Counted from the first letter of the stretch, positions 45,339 to 56,195 are shown. The stretch is DNA of 64,000 nucleotides from Albugo candida (GCA_905220665.1 CAJNAR010000148.1:682001-746000); one strand, 5' to 3'. Notes: generated from the sequence alone by a model not told the origin. Numbers and translations are program-made.

Positions 45339-46562
45339 TCAGTTGACGGGAAGTAGCTGCGAAGACTTTGCCGCAGGAATACTAAAGCTGTAGGCAACTT
45401 CAAATCCCGTTATCTTATTGTCTGCCTTGCTGCTGCCGATTATCGAATCCTCTTTCACAACAACATATTGGACTAGGACATTCGTCTTGTTGAATGACAA
45501 TGCTGTGAATCCATAATTGGCCACTTCTGGTTTCCAAACGGTATTCCCTACCACAGGGTCGTACACAATTTCGCTCGGTCGTCCCCCTCCATTTCCAGAT
45601 GTGATGAAAGAAATACCGGCGTGAGCTTGTAGAGCCATTCCATGAGTGTGGCCACTCGCCGATAGAGTAACACCACAATCATTCAGTACCTTGATCCAAC
45701 GATCTCGCTTCTCATCTGTCAAGTGCAGTAACACGTTATAATGAGAGAGCAGCAGTTTGTGGTCAGCTTTGGACGAGCAAGCTTTCTCCTCGATCATTTT
45801 TATTGATTCATTCTCCCAAGCATTCAAGACGCCACTACACGCCTTCACAATGTCGGTTCTGCCATCAGCACATCTTTTTTCATCCATTATAGTGACAGCT
45901 TCACATCCATTCGTGTTTGCCTGTCCATAGCACTGGCAACATATATTCGAGACACCATTGACTCGAGCAGAATTCATATCCACAAAAAATACGTCAACAA
46001 CGATATCATTCCTTGTAAACGTTCTCATATAAAAGGGTTGCTTCGGATACCACAGCTTGTTGTACTTGGCGTAGGTTTGTTGACCTAGGACATGTTGATT
46101 GAGCGCATCGATAACATCATCTGGACGTTCACACGCTACTCTAGTTGGATTGAGGGTACTGATGTTGACGTCATTCTTAATGCACAGATGTCCCCCACCA
46201 CCATACCCATGATTTCCAAACAAGCCCGACCAAAAGATATCTTTCTGATGTAATTCTGGGTACACATCCTCAAAGCTCAATTTCATTCGAGTTTTAACAT
46301 TCGTTGGAATGACCCCATTCCAGTACAAACTATCTCCAAGATCAAACACATCGGAATAAGAGTTGTATGTCTCGATCCACATGCCCATGATAGTCGCCAC
46401 TGCAGCTTGTGTTCCGACATTATTCGTGTCGAGCGGAGCGCCCCAATCACCCAGCGCCATCACATTGAACTGACCACAGGTCGAATCGTGTTCAGCCGCG
46501 CTTGTTCCTGGAGCCAAATTGCCCAATGTGACGAGAGACAGGATTGTCGGGCACTTGACCAT
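45339..46562 (-). CDS. secreted metallophosphatase 3
   Basis: 407 residues with a likely signal peptide (MVKCPTILSLVTLGNLAPGTSA). The metallophosphatase motifs are ALGDWGAP, DLGDSLYWNG, LFGNHGYGGG, LSHYNVLL and SGHTHGMA. The Asp after GNH is Gly here, but the metal ligands Asn and His remain, so it should be active. The Cys-rich insert NICCQCYGQANTNGCEAV is present. It is the closest intact relative of relics A, B and C, which therefore derive from this branch. It is divergently arranged with the anchored paralogue at 47513, with about 950 bp between them. Confidence 0.9.
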   Translation of the reverse strand: MVKCPTILSLVTLGNLAPGTSAAEHDSTCGQFNVMALGDWGAPLDTNNVGTQAAVATIMGMWIETYNSYSDVFDLGDSLYWNGVIPTNVKTRMKLSFEDVYPELHQKDIFWSGLFGNHGYGGGGHLCIKNDVNISTLNPTRVACERPDDVIDALNQHVLGQQTYAKYNKLWYPKQPFYMRTFTRNDIVVDVFFVDMNSARVNGVSNICCQCYGQANTNGCEAVTIMDEKRCADGRTDIVKACSGVLNAWENESIKMIEEKACSSKADHKLLLSHYNVLLHLTDEKRDRWIKVLNDCGVTLSASGHTHGMALQAHAGISFITSGNGGGRPSEIVYDPVVGNTVWKPEVANYGFTALSFNKTNVLVQYVVVKEDSIIGSSKADNKITGFEVAYSFSIPAAKSSQLLPVN

Positions 46563-47504
46563 AGTTGCGAAGACTGTTTGAAATTCGATTGTGAGCCTTC
46601 AACGAAGCACCTTAGTGGGAATGTCGACCAGATTTGTACCCAGGCATTACTCTTGCCTAACCGCAAAGTGTTTTAGCTGACGTAAGCGCATCAGATCCCT
46701 CCATGAGCCTTAGATCGGAATTGTCGCAGCATCGAATCGAGTGATTGGATAATATTAGGGTTGATCGATATATTTAGGAGCTTTTCTTCGAATCAAAAAG
46801 CTGTATCATCTCAACTCAGTGAATTTTACAGATGACAGGGACCGTTATACTTAAAGCAGATGACAGTGACCTATATAATTAAAGCAGCTGACAGTGAATT
46901 TTATACTTAAAGCAGATGACAGTCATTTGTGGGGAACCAATCGATTAAGAGATGAGGTTGTTAGTCGATACTCTGATTGTTTACTTGTTGTAAATACGCG
47001 TCATCAACCCACTCGTTACAAATTGACAAAAGAATATGACACTTGTTAGGGTTACTTTCACAGGATAATGTAGATGAGCTTCAAAGAATATCGAGAATTG
47101 CTAAATTATGCTCAAATTGGACGCACAATCAGCTCCTTCAATAGCTAAGGTGCGCGGTGGGACAGTGCTCCTATACATAACATTTTGTCGTGCTTCAGAT
47201 CCTTACGTTCATCGGGTGTGGTACTAAAGAGGCATACGGAAATCAAGGATTTCAATCAAATGGCAAGGACGCAATCGCACTCATTTATATCGATTTGTGT
47301 TAATGTAGTCCACTCTAAACAACAACTGTAAAAGCATGTTAATGAACTCATGTCTGGGTGACGTGGCTATGAGATGATGACACAGCTCATTTAAGAGGTA
47401 GACATGGACTCTGCATGCATGTAGAAAATGTGGAGGCGCAGATCGCGTTTAAAGCACTACACATACCTCCAAAGTATACACACTCGTTGATGTAAGCTTC
47501 CTTA
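46563..47504. promoter_or_regulatory. shared divergent upstream region of two metallophosphatase-family genes
   Basis: No gene is seen. Near 46590-46610 the minus strand reads GGCTCACAATCGAATTTC, an initiator-like match about 30 bp before the start of metallophosphatase 3. A 28-bp tandem repeat lies in the middle (46832-46924). The arrangement could allow common regulation, but that is inference. Confidence 0.45.
46832..46924. repeat. 28-bp tandem repeat, 3.3 copies
   Basis: Units begin at 46832, 46860 and 46888, with a partial unit at 46916. Each starts MTGACAG and ends TTAAAGCAG, with variable middles. It lies between two divergently transcribed phosphatase-family genes, so it could be a cluster of protein-binding sites or a simple minisatellite. 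Confidence 0.9.
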
Positions 47505-47512
47505 CTCATTTC
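47505..47512 (+). promoter_or_regulatory. initiator-like CTCATTTC directly before the ATG
   Basis: CTCATTTC abuts the ATG at 47513. If it is the real initiator, the leader is almost absent, or the start codon is the next Met downstream. The match to the oomycete initiator is good, but the flanking CAWTTT block is weak (CACATTC after the ATG). Confidence 0.4.
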
Positions 47513-48841
47513 ATGGGCACATTCAAAAATCGAACGATTGCGGTGACTCTCATTATTGTCGCTTCAATCGCGATTTTCGTCACCGTGACAATACTCTCCA
47601 GTAAACGGGAAAGCGTCAGTTTGGAAGAACACGCGGAAGGTGAAGACCACGAGGAGGAGGAGGAAGGGGAAGAATCAACCGGATTGCACGCGTTGGGGAT
47701 CAGTCACTGGGGAGCATATCTGAAAATCGCACGTGATGGAGAAACTGAAGTCGCAAATGGAAAAATGCAAATGAGTGTGGCCCATTTATTATCGTTATCA
47801 GCGGCAAAGCTTCAGCCTCAAGTAATTCTCAATCATGGCGGGAATTTCTATAGAAATGGAGTTAAAACATCCGACAGAGATCATCGATTCCAACAATCGT
47901 TCGAAGAGGTGTATTATCAAAGTGCTGTAGTCAACATTCCATGGTTTAGCGTCGTAGGAAAACCAGATTATGGCGGAGGATGGTACATTTGTGGAGTCGA
48001 TGTGGCTGTATCTCATCCTTGCAAATCCGTAAATGAAGTGGTACAAGCACTCAACGCTAAATTCTTTCTACAAAAAAGCTACAAAAGTCCACAAAATGAC
48101 CGATGGATCCTTCCAGATCGATTCTACAAGCAAAGACTCAAGGACGAGCACAGCGGAGTGACAGTCGATATTTACAATATCGAAAATACAGCAGCGGACT
48201 CTAGCGAAGCGAATGATATCTGCTGTCAGTGCGGTGCGTATTCAAAAGGAGAGCCACAGCAATGCTCGGGTGTTTCTCGTGGCGATAAGCTTTGCTTTGG
48301 TGGACACACAGATATGTATGATGCATGCATGGATCAATTCAGAGAATGGACTAAAGACACGTACAATCGTTTTGTGAAGGAATCGGAGGGATCCGACGCC
48401 ACGTGGAGAATTGTCAACACGCACGACTCCTTTTACGGCAAAATGAGCGAAGAAAACACGAATGCTTGGCTGGATGCGATCAAAAAGGCTAAAATTCAGT
48501 TGGTTTTGGATGGAAGCACACCGTCTGAGAAACACGATTTTGGATCGTTTAATTGTCATTTTATCACCAACGGAGGCGGCGGAGGTGTGAAAACATCACC
48601 AAGTAAAAGTCTTTCTGGGCATGCGATCAAAGCTGGCATTCAAACAATCTGGGAATCTCCTGATCGACCGTACGGAATATATGAGCTGTCCTTTGGAAAA
48701 GAATCCCTCCACGTCAATTTTGTCACATTCAATTCCGACTGGCAATTCGAAAGCGCGGTGGTGTTTGGAAGTAGCAAAAGCGCGCATTGCTGGGAAATTC
48801 CACACGATGGATCGAGAGGAGAGCCCTGTGGCGCTGACTGA
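47513..48841 (+). CDS. membrane-anchored metallophosphatase paralogue without metal ligands (probable pseudoenzyme)
   Basis: An intact 442-residue frame with an N-terminal membrane anchor (about residues 9-29), a Glu-rich stalk (EEHAEGEDHEEEEEGEES) and a full-length metallophosphatase-like domain. It aligns along its length with the active paralogue at 60045 (for example IPWFSVVGKPDYGGG against IPWINVLGNHDYGGA). The ligand motifs are altered: GDWG became SHWG (about residue 65), GHGDNFY became NHGGNFY (about 110), GNHD became GKPD (about 150-151) and GHTH became GSTP. Only the His of NTHDS and the Tyr of NFY remain. The Cys-rich ICCQC insert is kept. It is predicted to be catalytically dead but folded, at the cell surface or in the secretory lumen. 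Confidence 0.88.
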   Translation: MGTFKNRTIAVTLIIVASIAIFVTVTILSSKRESVSLEEHAEGEDHEEEEEGEESTGLHALGISHWGAYLKIARDGETEVANGKMQMSVAHLLSLSAAKLQPQVILNHGGNFYRNGVKTSDRDHRFQQSFEEVYYQSAVVNIPWFSVVGKPDYGGGWYICGVDVAVSHPCKSVNEVVQALNAKFFLQKSYKSPQNDRWILPDRFYKQRLKDEHSGVTVDIYNIENTAADSSEANDICCQCGAYSKGEPQQCSGVSRGDKLCFGGHTDMYDACMDQFREWTKDTYNRFVKESEGSDATWRIVNTHDSFYGKMSEENTNAWLDAIKKAKIQLVLDGSTPSEKHDFGSFNCHFITNGGGGGVKTSPSKSLSGHAIKAGIQTIWESPDRPYGIYELSFGKESLHVNFVTFNSDWQFESAVVFGSSKSAHCWEIPHDGSRGEPCGAD

Positions 48842-48968
48842 TGTGTGAATTGTGTGCTAGCGGTAATATATTTTCTCATTTATGCGTCGACGAGTTTTTT
48901 CCATGTGCCACGCGTTCGACCTAAAGACAAAACATGCGATTCCAAAAGCAATTTGGCTCATTTTTCGC

Positions 48969-51900
48969 CTAATGGAATTTGTACTGAATCTTCTTATGCA
49001 CCTGAACCAAAAACTCGACATACGAAATATCATTTCGTGTCCGATCTTCGACCAAAGCGCTCATAAACCGATTCAAACGCCAGTCATTCTTCGTGAGGAT
49101 CTCCAGAGGCTGTGACATTGGCGTTGTGGAATTCAAATACTCCACAATATCGCAAACTCGGCCTCGAAAGCTCTCATCACTGCTGCTTTGCGTATCGAAT
49201 AAACAGAGAGTTTTCTCGGCCGTGTCGACCTGATCGGTGCCGAATAAAGCGGTGAGTACCTCGCCATTGACGCGAGGACCAATGTACAGGTAACAGCACA
49301 TGGCGGAATGCAGAAGGAACATTCCATCTTCTTCCAATTTCTCTGCAGTCGGCGGTAGTTGTAATGGAAGTATGAATTTCCCATCTTCGTCAAAGCTTCC
49401 ACATTCTTCGGTCATATCGTGAAGACGATATAATTTCGGGTACACTGCTGAAACAGACCATTCGACCGGTAGTGTGTTCAAAAGCCCCAACATCATCACT
49501 CGATCATCCGCTCGAACGTCGACAAAGCCTCGAGAAGCGCCTCCACTCACATTCGGTCGAAGTGCCAAACTCTTGAGCGTCGATAATGTGTACAACGGCA
49601 GCAATTTAAGCGATTCCGGAAGGATCAATTGACCAGCCAAAGACGACGATGCACAATGTTTTCGGTAGTTGTAAAGCACATTCACACAGTCTTCGATCAG
49701 TTGATTTTTAATCCCATCCAACGACCGCATTTGTGACTTGTCTACGATCTGCTTGGCGGCAGTTCGCTGCCACACAGAGCACGTGGCATCCAAATCGGCA
49801 AAGCGGAACACATTCGAAAGCAAATTATCAATCGGTAGCGCCAAATTGTGCACACGAACACATCGAATTCCATCACTTCGTGTGAATAAAAGGGCGACTT
49901 GGAGGTACGCATCCGTTCCATCCGAAAGCGTCTCATCATGTGCCAACGTCACACAAATAGAGCGATCTTGATCGATGATGGAAAACTCCATCTCATCCAC
50001 ACCCGTTCCATCGTTACTGCTGGACGTAAATGCTGCTAAACCGCTTCCAATCATTCCACTACGATTTTGCGGTACGTAAAACGACCCAAACGAACGGTCC
50101 ACACGAAGCCCCGCGCTGCATCGAACCTTTAAAACAGCCTCATACCCACAATCTCGCGATACAATTCGCAGAAGCGATTGCCGTAAATGATGCTGATTGT
50201 TGCCGGCTTCCTTCTCAAACTGCGGAAGATGGTACACCCGACCGCCAGTCACTTCACAGACGCGACCGATATCGGCGAGTGATGCAAATGGAGTCGCTAC
50301 GGAGAACACATCCAACGAAATATGACTTTCAGCACACTTTACAGCCAATTGATTGTATGGGGAATTCTCTTCCGGAGTATACATTTCCACTTCTTTCGTC
50401 GTTCCATACACATTCGTATTTTCTTCGCGTCGAATTCGACCGACACCCAAATGAGGCGCACTTGCCTGAAGGAGAATCACACGTCCACCAGCGACCGATA
50501 ACGCTTCCACAACGCTCCATAATGCTGCACCTGCGACCGATTGGTTGCTGGGAGTGTTTTGATGCGTCTTGATGATAATATCTGCCAGCATTCCAATCCG
50601 CTCGATCGCCTGGGGATCTTCCATCGACACCAACCAGCTCTCCGGAGGCAAAGGTGCAGGCGGATCGTCCAAATCCGAGCAGACGGCAAGTGATATCGAA
50701 GATTTCTGATCCATTCGGTAGTAATGGACTGCCGAGTCGAATGTCACAATGCCGACCTTTTTCCGTTTGTTTTGAGCCAACGAAGGAAGAATGTATTTGA
50801 TCGCATCCAATGCCGCAGATAGAAGCGAAGCCTGGAAGGAGAACACGGATACATCCAAAACAAACACGAAAATCGGTTCCTGGGGAGCTCGGACAGTGTA
50901 CGCGGCCGGAACGATGTAATCCACAGACCCTTTCGACAACTCTGCTCGCTCCTGAACGTCACGACGCTTTCCGTATTGATCCACACTGCAGTAATACTCA
51001 CGTGGCGTCTCATTCTGAAGCATGCAAATATTACATACAAATTTCCGTCCGGCTTGGACAAATTTCGTGTAGCAATTCACATACGCGCGACATCGCGAGC
51101 ATCGTAATGGTCCCGTGGGACCAAAATCGATCAGTGGAATTGGCAGTTCGTCTTCTTTGAGCTCTGCTAGCGGTGTGATGACAGCTGCGAATGGGATTCC
51201 ACATTGTTTCAAGAGTTCTTTCGAAGCAGGAACGTGATTGAGTGTCGGACGAATAAAGCGAGGATTGCAGCAGCCTTCATCGAGACAGACGTAGTCGCTG
51301 GACGCGGGAGGTGGCATCGTCACAGTATGGCCGGATGCCACATACTGAATGCGTTCCGGGGAGACAATCGGTCGAGGAATTTGAGACGGATCAATACGTT
51401 GTTTCTGCTGAGGAGCGTACCCGCCAGCAGGCGGAATCGATGCATTATTTCCACTTGGAAATGAATTGGGAGCGGTAGTAGGATTGCCATATCCTTGCTG
51501 ATACTGCATGGCATTCGGTCCATTTCCGTGCATAGTGGGAGGCATTCCCGGTGGCATCGAATATTGTGGTGGTGGATGGGTTCCTGGTGGACCGTACATT
51601 TGATTTGAAGCAGCAGTGATTCCAGGCGATTGTCCCATTGGCGGCATTGATGGAGTATTTGGCATATTCGGAGGCATTGGATTGTTGTTGGGCGGAGGAT
51701 TCGCCATTGGAGGTCCACCAAAAAGCCCACGATTCGGCATTCCTCTTTGTGCCGCTACTGGAGCGCCCAAACTCGATGGACCACTCATTCTTTGGGGGAG
51801 AGGAACTTGAGTCTGCTCTCTATTTTCAACTCGTTGAGGTGGTATCATTGTCTGCGAACTCGATCGCTGCATTGGCGGGGCACCATACCCTCCGATGGAT

Positions 51901-52250
51901 CGTGGGGGTCCCGGAGGACCTTGTTGGAAATTTGATGGCCCGCCCCCATGACTCATGGGTCCCTGGGGGGCATTTCCCCGCATAGGACCACGAAATGCGT
52001 GATGAGACCCGGCTTGATCGAATGGCTGGGTGTTGAAACCCCCATGTGCCCCATTTTGTGGCTGTTGTGCGCTCACAGAAGATGGATAAGCCTGTGAGGG
52101 ATGAGAGCCTCGAGGGGGAGGCTGTTGATTTTGAGGAATGGAGGGACCTCCAGGCGGAAAACGCGGTTGAGGAGGAATACCTGACGTTTGGTGAGATTGT
52201 CGGCTTTTGTCGTGGCCGAAAGGCTCAGGCGGAGGACCACCAAAAGACAT
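48969..52250 (-). CDS. SEC24: COPII coat protein Sec24
   Basis: 1093 residues in one exon. Sec24 is the cargo-binding subunit of the COPII coat that buds vesicles from the ER. The first about 290 residues are Pro/Gly/Gln/Met-rich, as in other Sec24 proteins. The zinc finger is CSRCRAYVNCY with FVCNIC (about residues 380-408). The trunk (vWA-like) domain begins EPIFVFVLDVSVFSFQASLL (about 455). The beta-sandwich and helical domains follow. The gelsolin-like C-terminus includes CCYLYIGPRVNGEVLTALFG (about 980). No frameshift is seen. It is convergent with the phosphatase-like gene, with 127 bp between stop codons. Confidence 0.96.
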   Translation of the reverse strand: MSFGGPPPEPFGHDKSRQSHQTSGIPPQPRFPPGGPSIPQNQQPPPRGSHPSQAYPSSVSAQQPQNGAHGGFNTQPFDQAGSHHAFRGPMRGNAPQGPMSHGGGPSNFQQGPPGPPRSIGGYGAPPMQRSSSQTMIPPQRVENREQTQVPLPQRMSGPSSLGAPVAAQRGMPNRGLFGGPPMANPPPNNNPMPPNMPNTPSMPPMGQSPGITAASNQMYGPPGTHPPPQYSMPPGMPPTMHGNGPNAMQYQQGYGNPTTAPNSFPSGNNASIPPAGGYAPQQKQRIDPSQIPRPIVSPERIQYVASGHTVTMPPPASSDYVCLDEGCCNPRFIRPTLNHVPASKELLKQCGIPFAAVITPLAELKEDELPIPLIDFGPTGPLRCSRCRAYVNCYTKFVQAGRKFVCNICMLQNETPREYYCSVDQYGKRRDVQERAELSKGSVDYIVPAAYTVRAPQEPIFVFVLDVSVFSFQASLLSAALDAIKYILPSLAQNKRKKVGIVTFDSAVHYYRMDQKSSISLAVCSDLDDPPAPLPPESWLVSMEDPQAIERIGMLADIIIKTHQNTPSNQSVAGAALWSVVEALSVAGGRVILLQASAPHLGVGRIRREENTNVYGTTKEVEMYTPEENSPYNQLAVKCAESHISLDVFSVATPFASLADIGRVCEVTGGRVYHLPQFEKEAGNNQHHLRQSLLRIVSRDCGYEAVLKVRCSAGLRVDRSFGSFYVPQNRSGMIGSGLAAFTSSSNDGTGVDEMEFSIIDQDRSICVTLAHDETLSDGTDAYLQVALLFTRSDGIRCVRVHNLALPIDNLLSNVFRFADLDATCSVWQRTAAKQIVDKSQMRSLDGIKNQLIEDCVNVLYNYRKHCASSSLAGQLILPESLKLLPLYTLSTLKSLALRPNVSGGASRGFVDVRADDRVMMLGLLNTLPVEWSVSAVYPKLYRLHDMTEECGSFDEDGKFILPLQLPPTAEKLEEDGMFLLHSAMCCYLYIGPRVNGEVLTALFGTDQVDTAEKTLCLFDTQSSSDESFRGRVCDIVEYLNSTTPMSQPLEILTKNDWRLNRFMSALVEDRTRNDISYVEFLVQVHKKIQYKFH

Positions 52251-53021
52251 TTTAGCGGACGATCGGCGTGGCGTGCGGTGATGCCACTTGGCGCTTTCTT
52301 TAACTGAAATGAGGCGTGGTTAACAGATATAGCGGTTATGTTAGGGCAAAGTGAATGATACCCTAACATGTTTATGGTTTTGCTCGCAAAAAAAGGGTTT
52401 AAGATGTCACGTGCAAGTAATAGCACACCTTGCGGGTTACAACTGCGGTGGTATTTGCAACAGCATTGCGTTGTTGTGGAGAAGCTTCTAAGAGAAAAAG
52501 TCATAAAGATGGTGCGAAAATGACGCATGTACGCATGCGTACGGATGTTTGCTGGAAAGAGCTTTAGACCATGTATTGTGTTAACAGCGACATACTCTAT
52601 GCTCGAGATATAATGCACTGTCATTTGTCTGCTCTACCGACACTTTGTATAGCTCAAAGACGCCTTTGTACTTGCACGCTACTCGCTTCCATCCTGTCTT
52701 TTACATCGTCTTTGTACCTGCTTCAGCCCGCCGACAGCCAGCAGCTATATAGCAGTAATGAAAGGATATCACGTAATCAAGGTTCCCATTTACGGTAATG
52801 TCCCTAATGATATCTTTGAGTGGCTAAAATCCATCATTAGTATGAACTGAATACTTTCCGAATACTTGTATCGATTTTGACGAATTCCCAAAGCATTTGT
52901 TCTATTCATTACTCGCATACTTTTTCGTGGCGTGCACGCAAGGCCGCGCTTTTACTCCGTTTACACTTTACTGCATACAAAATCAAAGTGCAGCGGCGAT
53001 GTTGCACCACAGCTTTTAATG
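52251..53021. other. divergent intergenic region, no gene seen
   Basis: Contains the upstream regions of Sec24 and of the membrane protein at 53088. Short frames here (for example 52571-52798 and 52877-53251) lack conserved features and are not supported. Confidence 0.5.
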
Positions 53022-53037
53022 ACTCATTTCACATTTT
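53022..53037 (+). promoter_or_regulatory. oomycete initiator plus flanking promoter region
   Basis: ACTCATTTCACATTTT matches the oomycete core promoter GCTCATTYBNCAWTTT at all positions but the first. It lies 51-66 bp before the ATG at 53088, which supports that start and an oomycete origin. Confidence 0.75.
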
Positions 53038-53087
53038 CTCCTTTTTGAAGCGCTTCTTCCTTCCATTCACATCCTCTTCAAACCCTC

Positions 53088-53831
53088 ATGCTACGTGCAC
53101 TCCAAGCAGCCCACAAAGACGCTCAAGAGTCCCACGCCAAGATCGGCTTCATCTTAGCCGTCATAGTGCTACTTATCGTTCTCACATTCCTCATATTGTA
53201 CTTGAAACAACGCAATCGGAAGCGACCCCAACAGCTCAAATCAACGGATGAGATCGCAACTCCCTCCGAACAAACACAAACGACCGTATCGCCAAAAACG
53301 AGTTTCACCGATGGGAACGGCGTACTCCTACTCCCGAGACAGTCCATTCAAACGGATGACACACAGAAAACCTCGGGGCTTTATGCTTCCACCGGCGGAA
53401 GCGCAATGGAGCCATCCAATAAAGCCGGTATTCTTCTGTGCGATCTACGGGCCAGTGCATTCAGAAATCAGCATGAAAGACGAGCAATGGATAGCACGTT
53501 ATCTCGTTCGTCGTCTGTGGGTCTTAGTTCCGAGAGTTCGATCGTAAGACCGAGTCAAGTCGCCACAGCCGCTGCGATTAGCGCTGGTCTCGGGCTCGTA
53601 CTCGACGAATACAGCCAACATGACGTCGAAGAGAATACAATGCTGCAAAAGCGTTATTTCGGGTCGATGAGCAGCTTTGCCTCCGACACAAGCATGTCCT
53701 TTGCACGCGCCTCCATCGCGTCTTCCGTCCCGGAGGATTGTGACATTTATGACGGACAATTCCCATCCAGTGCGTCGCTCCATAGCGGCGTCTTACACGC
53801 AGCGGACCTCCGCGTATCGACAGAGTTTTAA
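53088..53831 (+). CDS. single-pass membrane protein of unknown function, 247 residues
   Basis: A short N-terminal segment (MLRALQAAHKDAQESHAK) is followed by one strong membrane helix (GFILAVIVLLIVLTFLILYL, about residues 20-39) and a basic stop-transfer KQRNRKR. The rest (about 200 residues) is Ser/Thr-rich and probably largely disordered, with clusters such as LSRSSSVGLSSESS that could be phosphorylated. There is no cleavable signal and no known domain. A near-perfect core promoter upstream and uninterrupted coding support a real gene. It lies 73 bp before the kinesin gene on the same strand. Function unknown. Confidence 0.8.
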   Translation: MLRALQAAHKDAQESHAKIGFILAVIVLLIVLTFLILYLKQRNRKRPQQLKSTDEIATPSEQTQTTVSPKTSFTDGNGVLLLPRQSIQTDDTQKTSGLYASTGGSAMEPSNKAGILLCDLRASAFRNQHERRAMDSTLSRSSSVGLSSESSIVRPSQVATAAAISAGLGLVLDEYSQHDVEENTMLQKRYFGSMSSFASDTSMSFARASIASSVPEDCDIYDGQFPSSASLHSGVLHAADLRVSTEF

Positions 53832-53904
53832 ATCCGATATTAATAGACAAATTTGAGCATATTTATGTCATCGTTTCAAGCCTTTTCCTCTCCGTCGCGT
53901 CGAT

Positions 53905-56123
53905 ATGAGTGATCGAGCGCTTGCCAAAAAAGATGAATGCGTTCGTGTGATGGTCCGTATCCGTCCGCCAAGCAGCAAGGAGCTGCAGGATGGACGTCAG
54001 ATCGTCGCTATCGCTGACTTTGATCGAGCGGATATCACACTTTGTAATCCGTCGGGCACCGAAGGCCCGAAATCCTTCACATACGACGCCGCTTTTGGCT
54101 CGGAATCGACTCAGCAGCAAGTGTACGATACCGCTGCCATTGGGATCGTCGAAGCTGTCATGGAAGGCTACAACGGCACAATCTTTGCGTACGGGCAGGT
54201 ACAATATCTCACAATGTCAAAGGCTTCAACTCTTATGTTTTGCTCAAGACCGGCGCTGGAAAATCACACACAATGGAAGGAACTACCGAACAGCCTGGAA
54301 TCATTCCCAATTCATTCAAACACATTTTCGATAAGGTAGCAATTGCCAAACATAAAAGGATTCTCGTACGTGCTTCCTACCTGGAAATCTACAATGAAGA
54401 AATACGCGATTTGCTCTCCAAAGACCCGAAAGCGCGACTCGAGCTCAAAGAGGTATCCATCGCTGCCTCCTACGCGCAGAGACTTTGTTTATTCTCGTAG
54501 AACGTGGACGCTGGCGTGTACGTCAAAAGCCTCACGACTCAGGTCGTCAAGGACACTGCTGAGATCGATTATGTGATGCAAATGGGCAAGAAGAATCGAA
54601 GCGTAGGCGCCACACTGATGAACCAAACATCCTCTCGATCACACTCTATCTTTACGATCGTCGTGGAGACGCTCAGTGAGAACTCTGACGATGGAAAAGA
54701 ACACGTTTGTGTCGGGAAACTGAACCTCGTCGATCTCGCAGGCTCGGAGCGTCAGTCGAAAACAGGAGCGACTGGAGATCGACTTCAGGAAGCCAACAAA
54801 ATCAATCTGTCGCTGTCGGCGCTGGGGAATGTGATATCGTCTCTTGTCGATGGGAAATCAAAGCACATTCCGTATCGAGACTCGAAACTAACGCGGTTGC
54901 TGCAAGACTCTCTCGGTGGCAATACAAAGACGATTATGATTGCAAATTGTGGGCCTGCCGACTACAATTACGAAGAAACACTGACCACCTTACGCTACGC
55001 GAGTCGAGCGAAAAACATCAAGAACAAGCCCAAGATCAATGAAGACCCAAAGGATGCAATGATACGCGAATTCCAGGACGAAATCGAAGCGCTTAAAGCT
55101 AAATTACTTGCCATGCAAACGTCGATCGCTGTCACTTTACCGCCAGAGATCAAAGAGGTTGAGAAGATTGTCGAAACGATTGTAATCGATCGAGGTCGAA
55201 GCCAAGAAGAAGCACATGCGCTCGTGGAAAAGACACGCAAGGAGAAGGAAGAAGTGCTTCGAAAAGCTCACAATGAGATGTCGTTGATTGCCAAGGATAA
55301 AGCAATTGCTGAGAAGGATAAACGGGAGATCGAGCTTCGTCTTCACCTCGAGGAAGAAGCTGCACGCGAGATGGAGAAGGAACAGAACGCTTTGGTCGCG
55401 AAACTCGCTTCTCTGCAAGAAAAACTGCTCGTTGGTGGCGAAATGATCACAAAAGCCGCTCAGCAGGAAGATCAATTGCGTCAGAAACAATTGGAATTGG
55501 AGGCTCGAAAGCAGCAGGAGCTCAGGCTTGCACGTGAGCTTGCTGAGCAGGAAGAGGCCAACCTCATGCGCGAGGAAAAGTACCAATCCTTGCAGGAAGA
55601 AGCCGATGCAAAGGCTCGTAAGCTCCGTAAAGTGTACGCTAAAGTGAAGGAAGCGGTCTCGGAAATGAAGCTGCTGGAAAAAGCTCAACATCGCGAGCGA
55701 GAAGATCTCATTGGAATCGTCAGACAGCTCACCGCTCAGCTAAAGCTCAAGACGCTGATTGTTGATGCTTTCATCCCTCCAGCGCAAGTGGCCACACTTG
55801 AAACTCGAGCCACGTACGTCTACGAAGAAGATGAGTACAAATTGGATCGTTTGGAGCTTGCAGGGAATTCTCTCCGTCAGCGTGAGACCCCGCGTTCCCG
55901 TGGGGAGCCCACAAGCTTAGACGCCGAGTATTTCCTCCACGAGCACGTCATTGTCGAGGAAGATGTTGCCAGTATGAGAGATCTCTTCTTTGTGTACGTA
56001 TCCGACGAAGACGGGTATGCGCCTGTGGCATTAGCTCCAAAGACGAAGCCATCCGAAGCGAAGAAAAGCTCCCGTAAGCGAGTTGAAGGCTCCAGGGTCG
56101 GTAGAGTGAGGCAGGCAGCGTGA
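53905..56123 (+). CDS. kinesin-2 type motor protein (three exons)
   Basis: Exons are 53905-54198, 54249-54452 and 54501-56123, with introns of 50 and 48 bp (GT...AG) that keep the frame and give about 706 residues. The motor domain is at the N-terminus. The P-loop AYGQTGAGKSHTMEG is formed across intron 1, followed by NQTSSRSHSIF (switch I) and VDLAGSERQSKTGATGDRL (switch II). The segment RAKNIKNKPKINEDPKDAMI is characteristic of kinesin-2, the anterograde intraflagellar-transport motor. A long Glu/Lys-rich coiled coil follows (about residues 360-570), with a short tail ending RVGRVRQAA. It is probably used for zoospore flagella; the subfamily call rests on motif memory. Confidence 0.93.
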
Positions 56124-56195
56124 ATGCATCCGCTAATGTAATAGAAAGCCTCGTGTATTAATAGTTCGACTGATTGCCCGAAAGGCTTCCAATTG

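Noticed and set aside
55137..55691. 184-codon minus-strand frame rich in Leu and Phe
   Set aside because: It is the antisense of the Lys/Glu-rich kinesin coiled coil, which always yields Leu/Phe-rich shadows.
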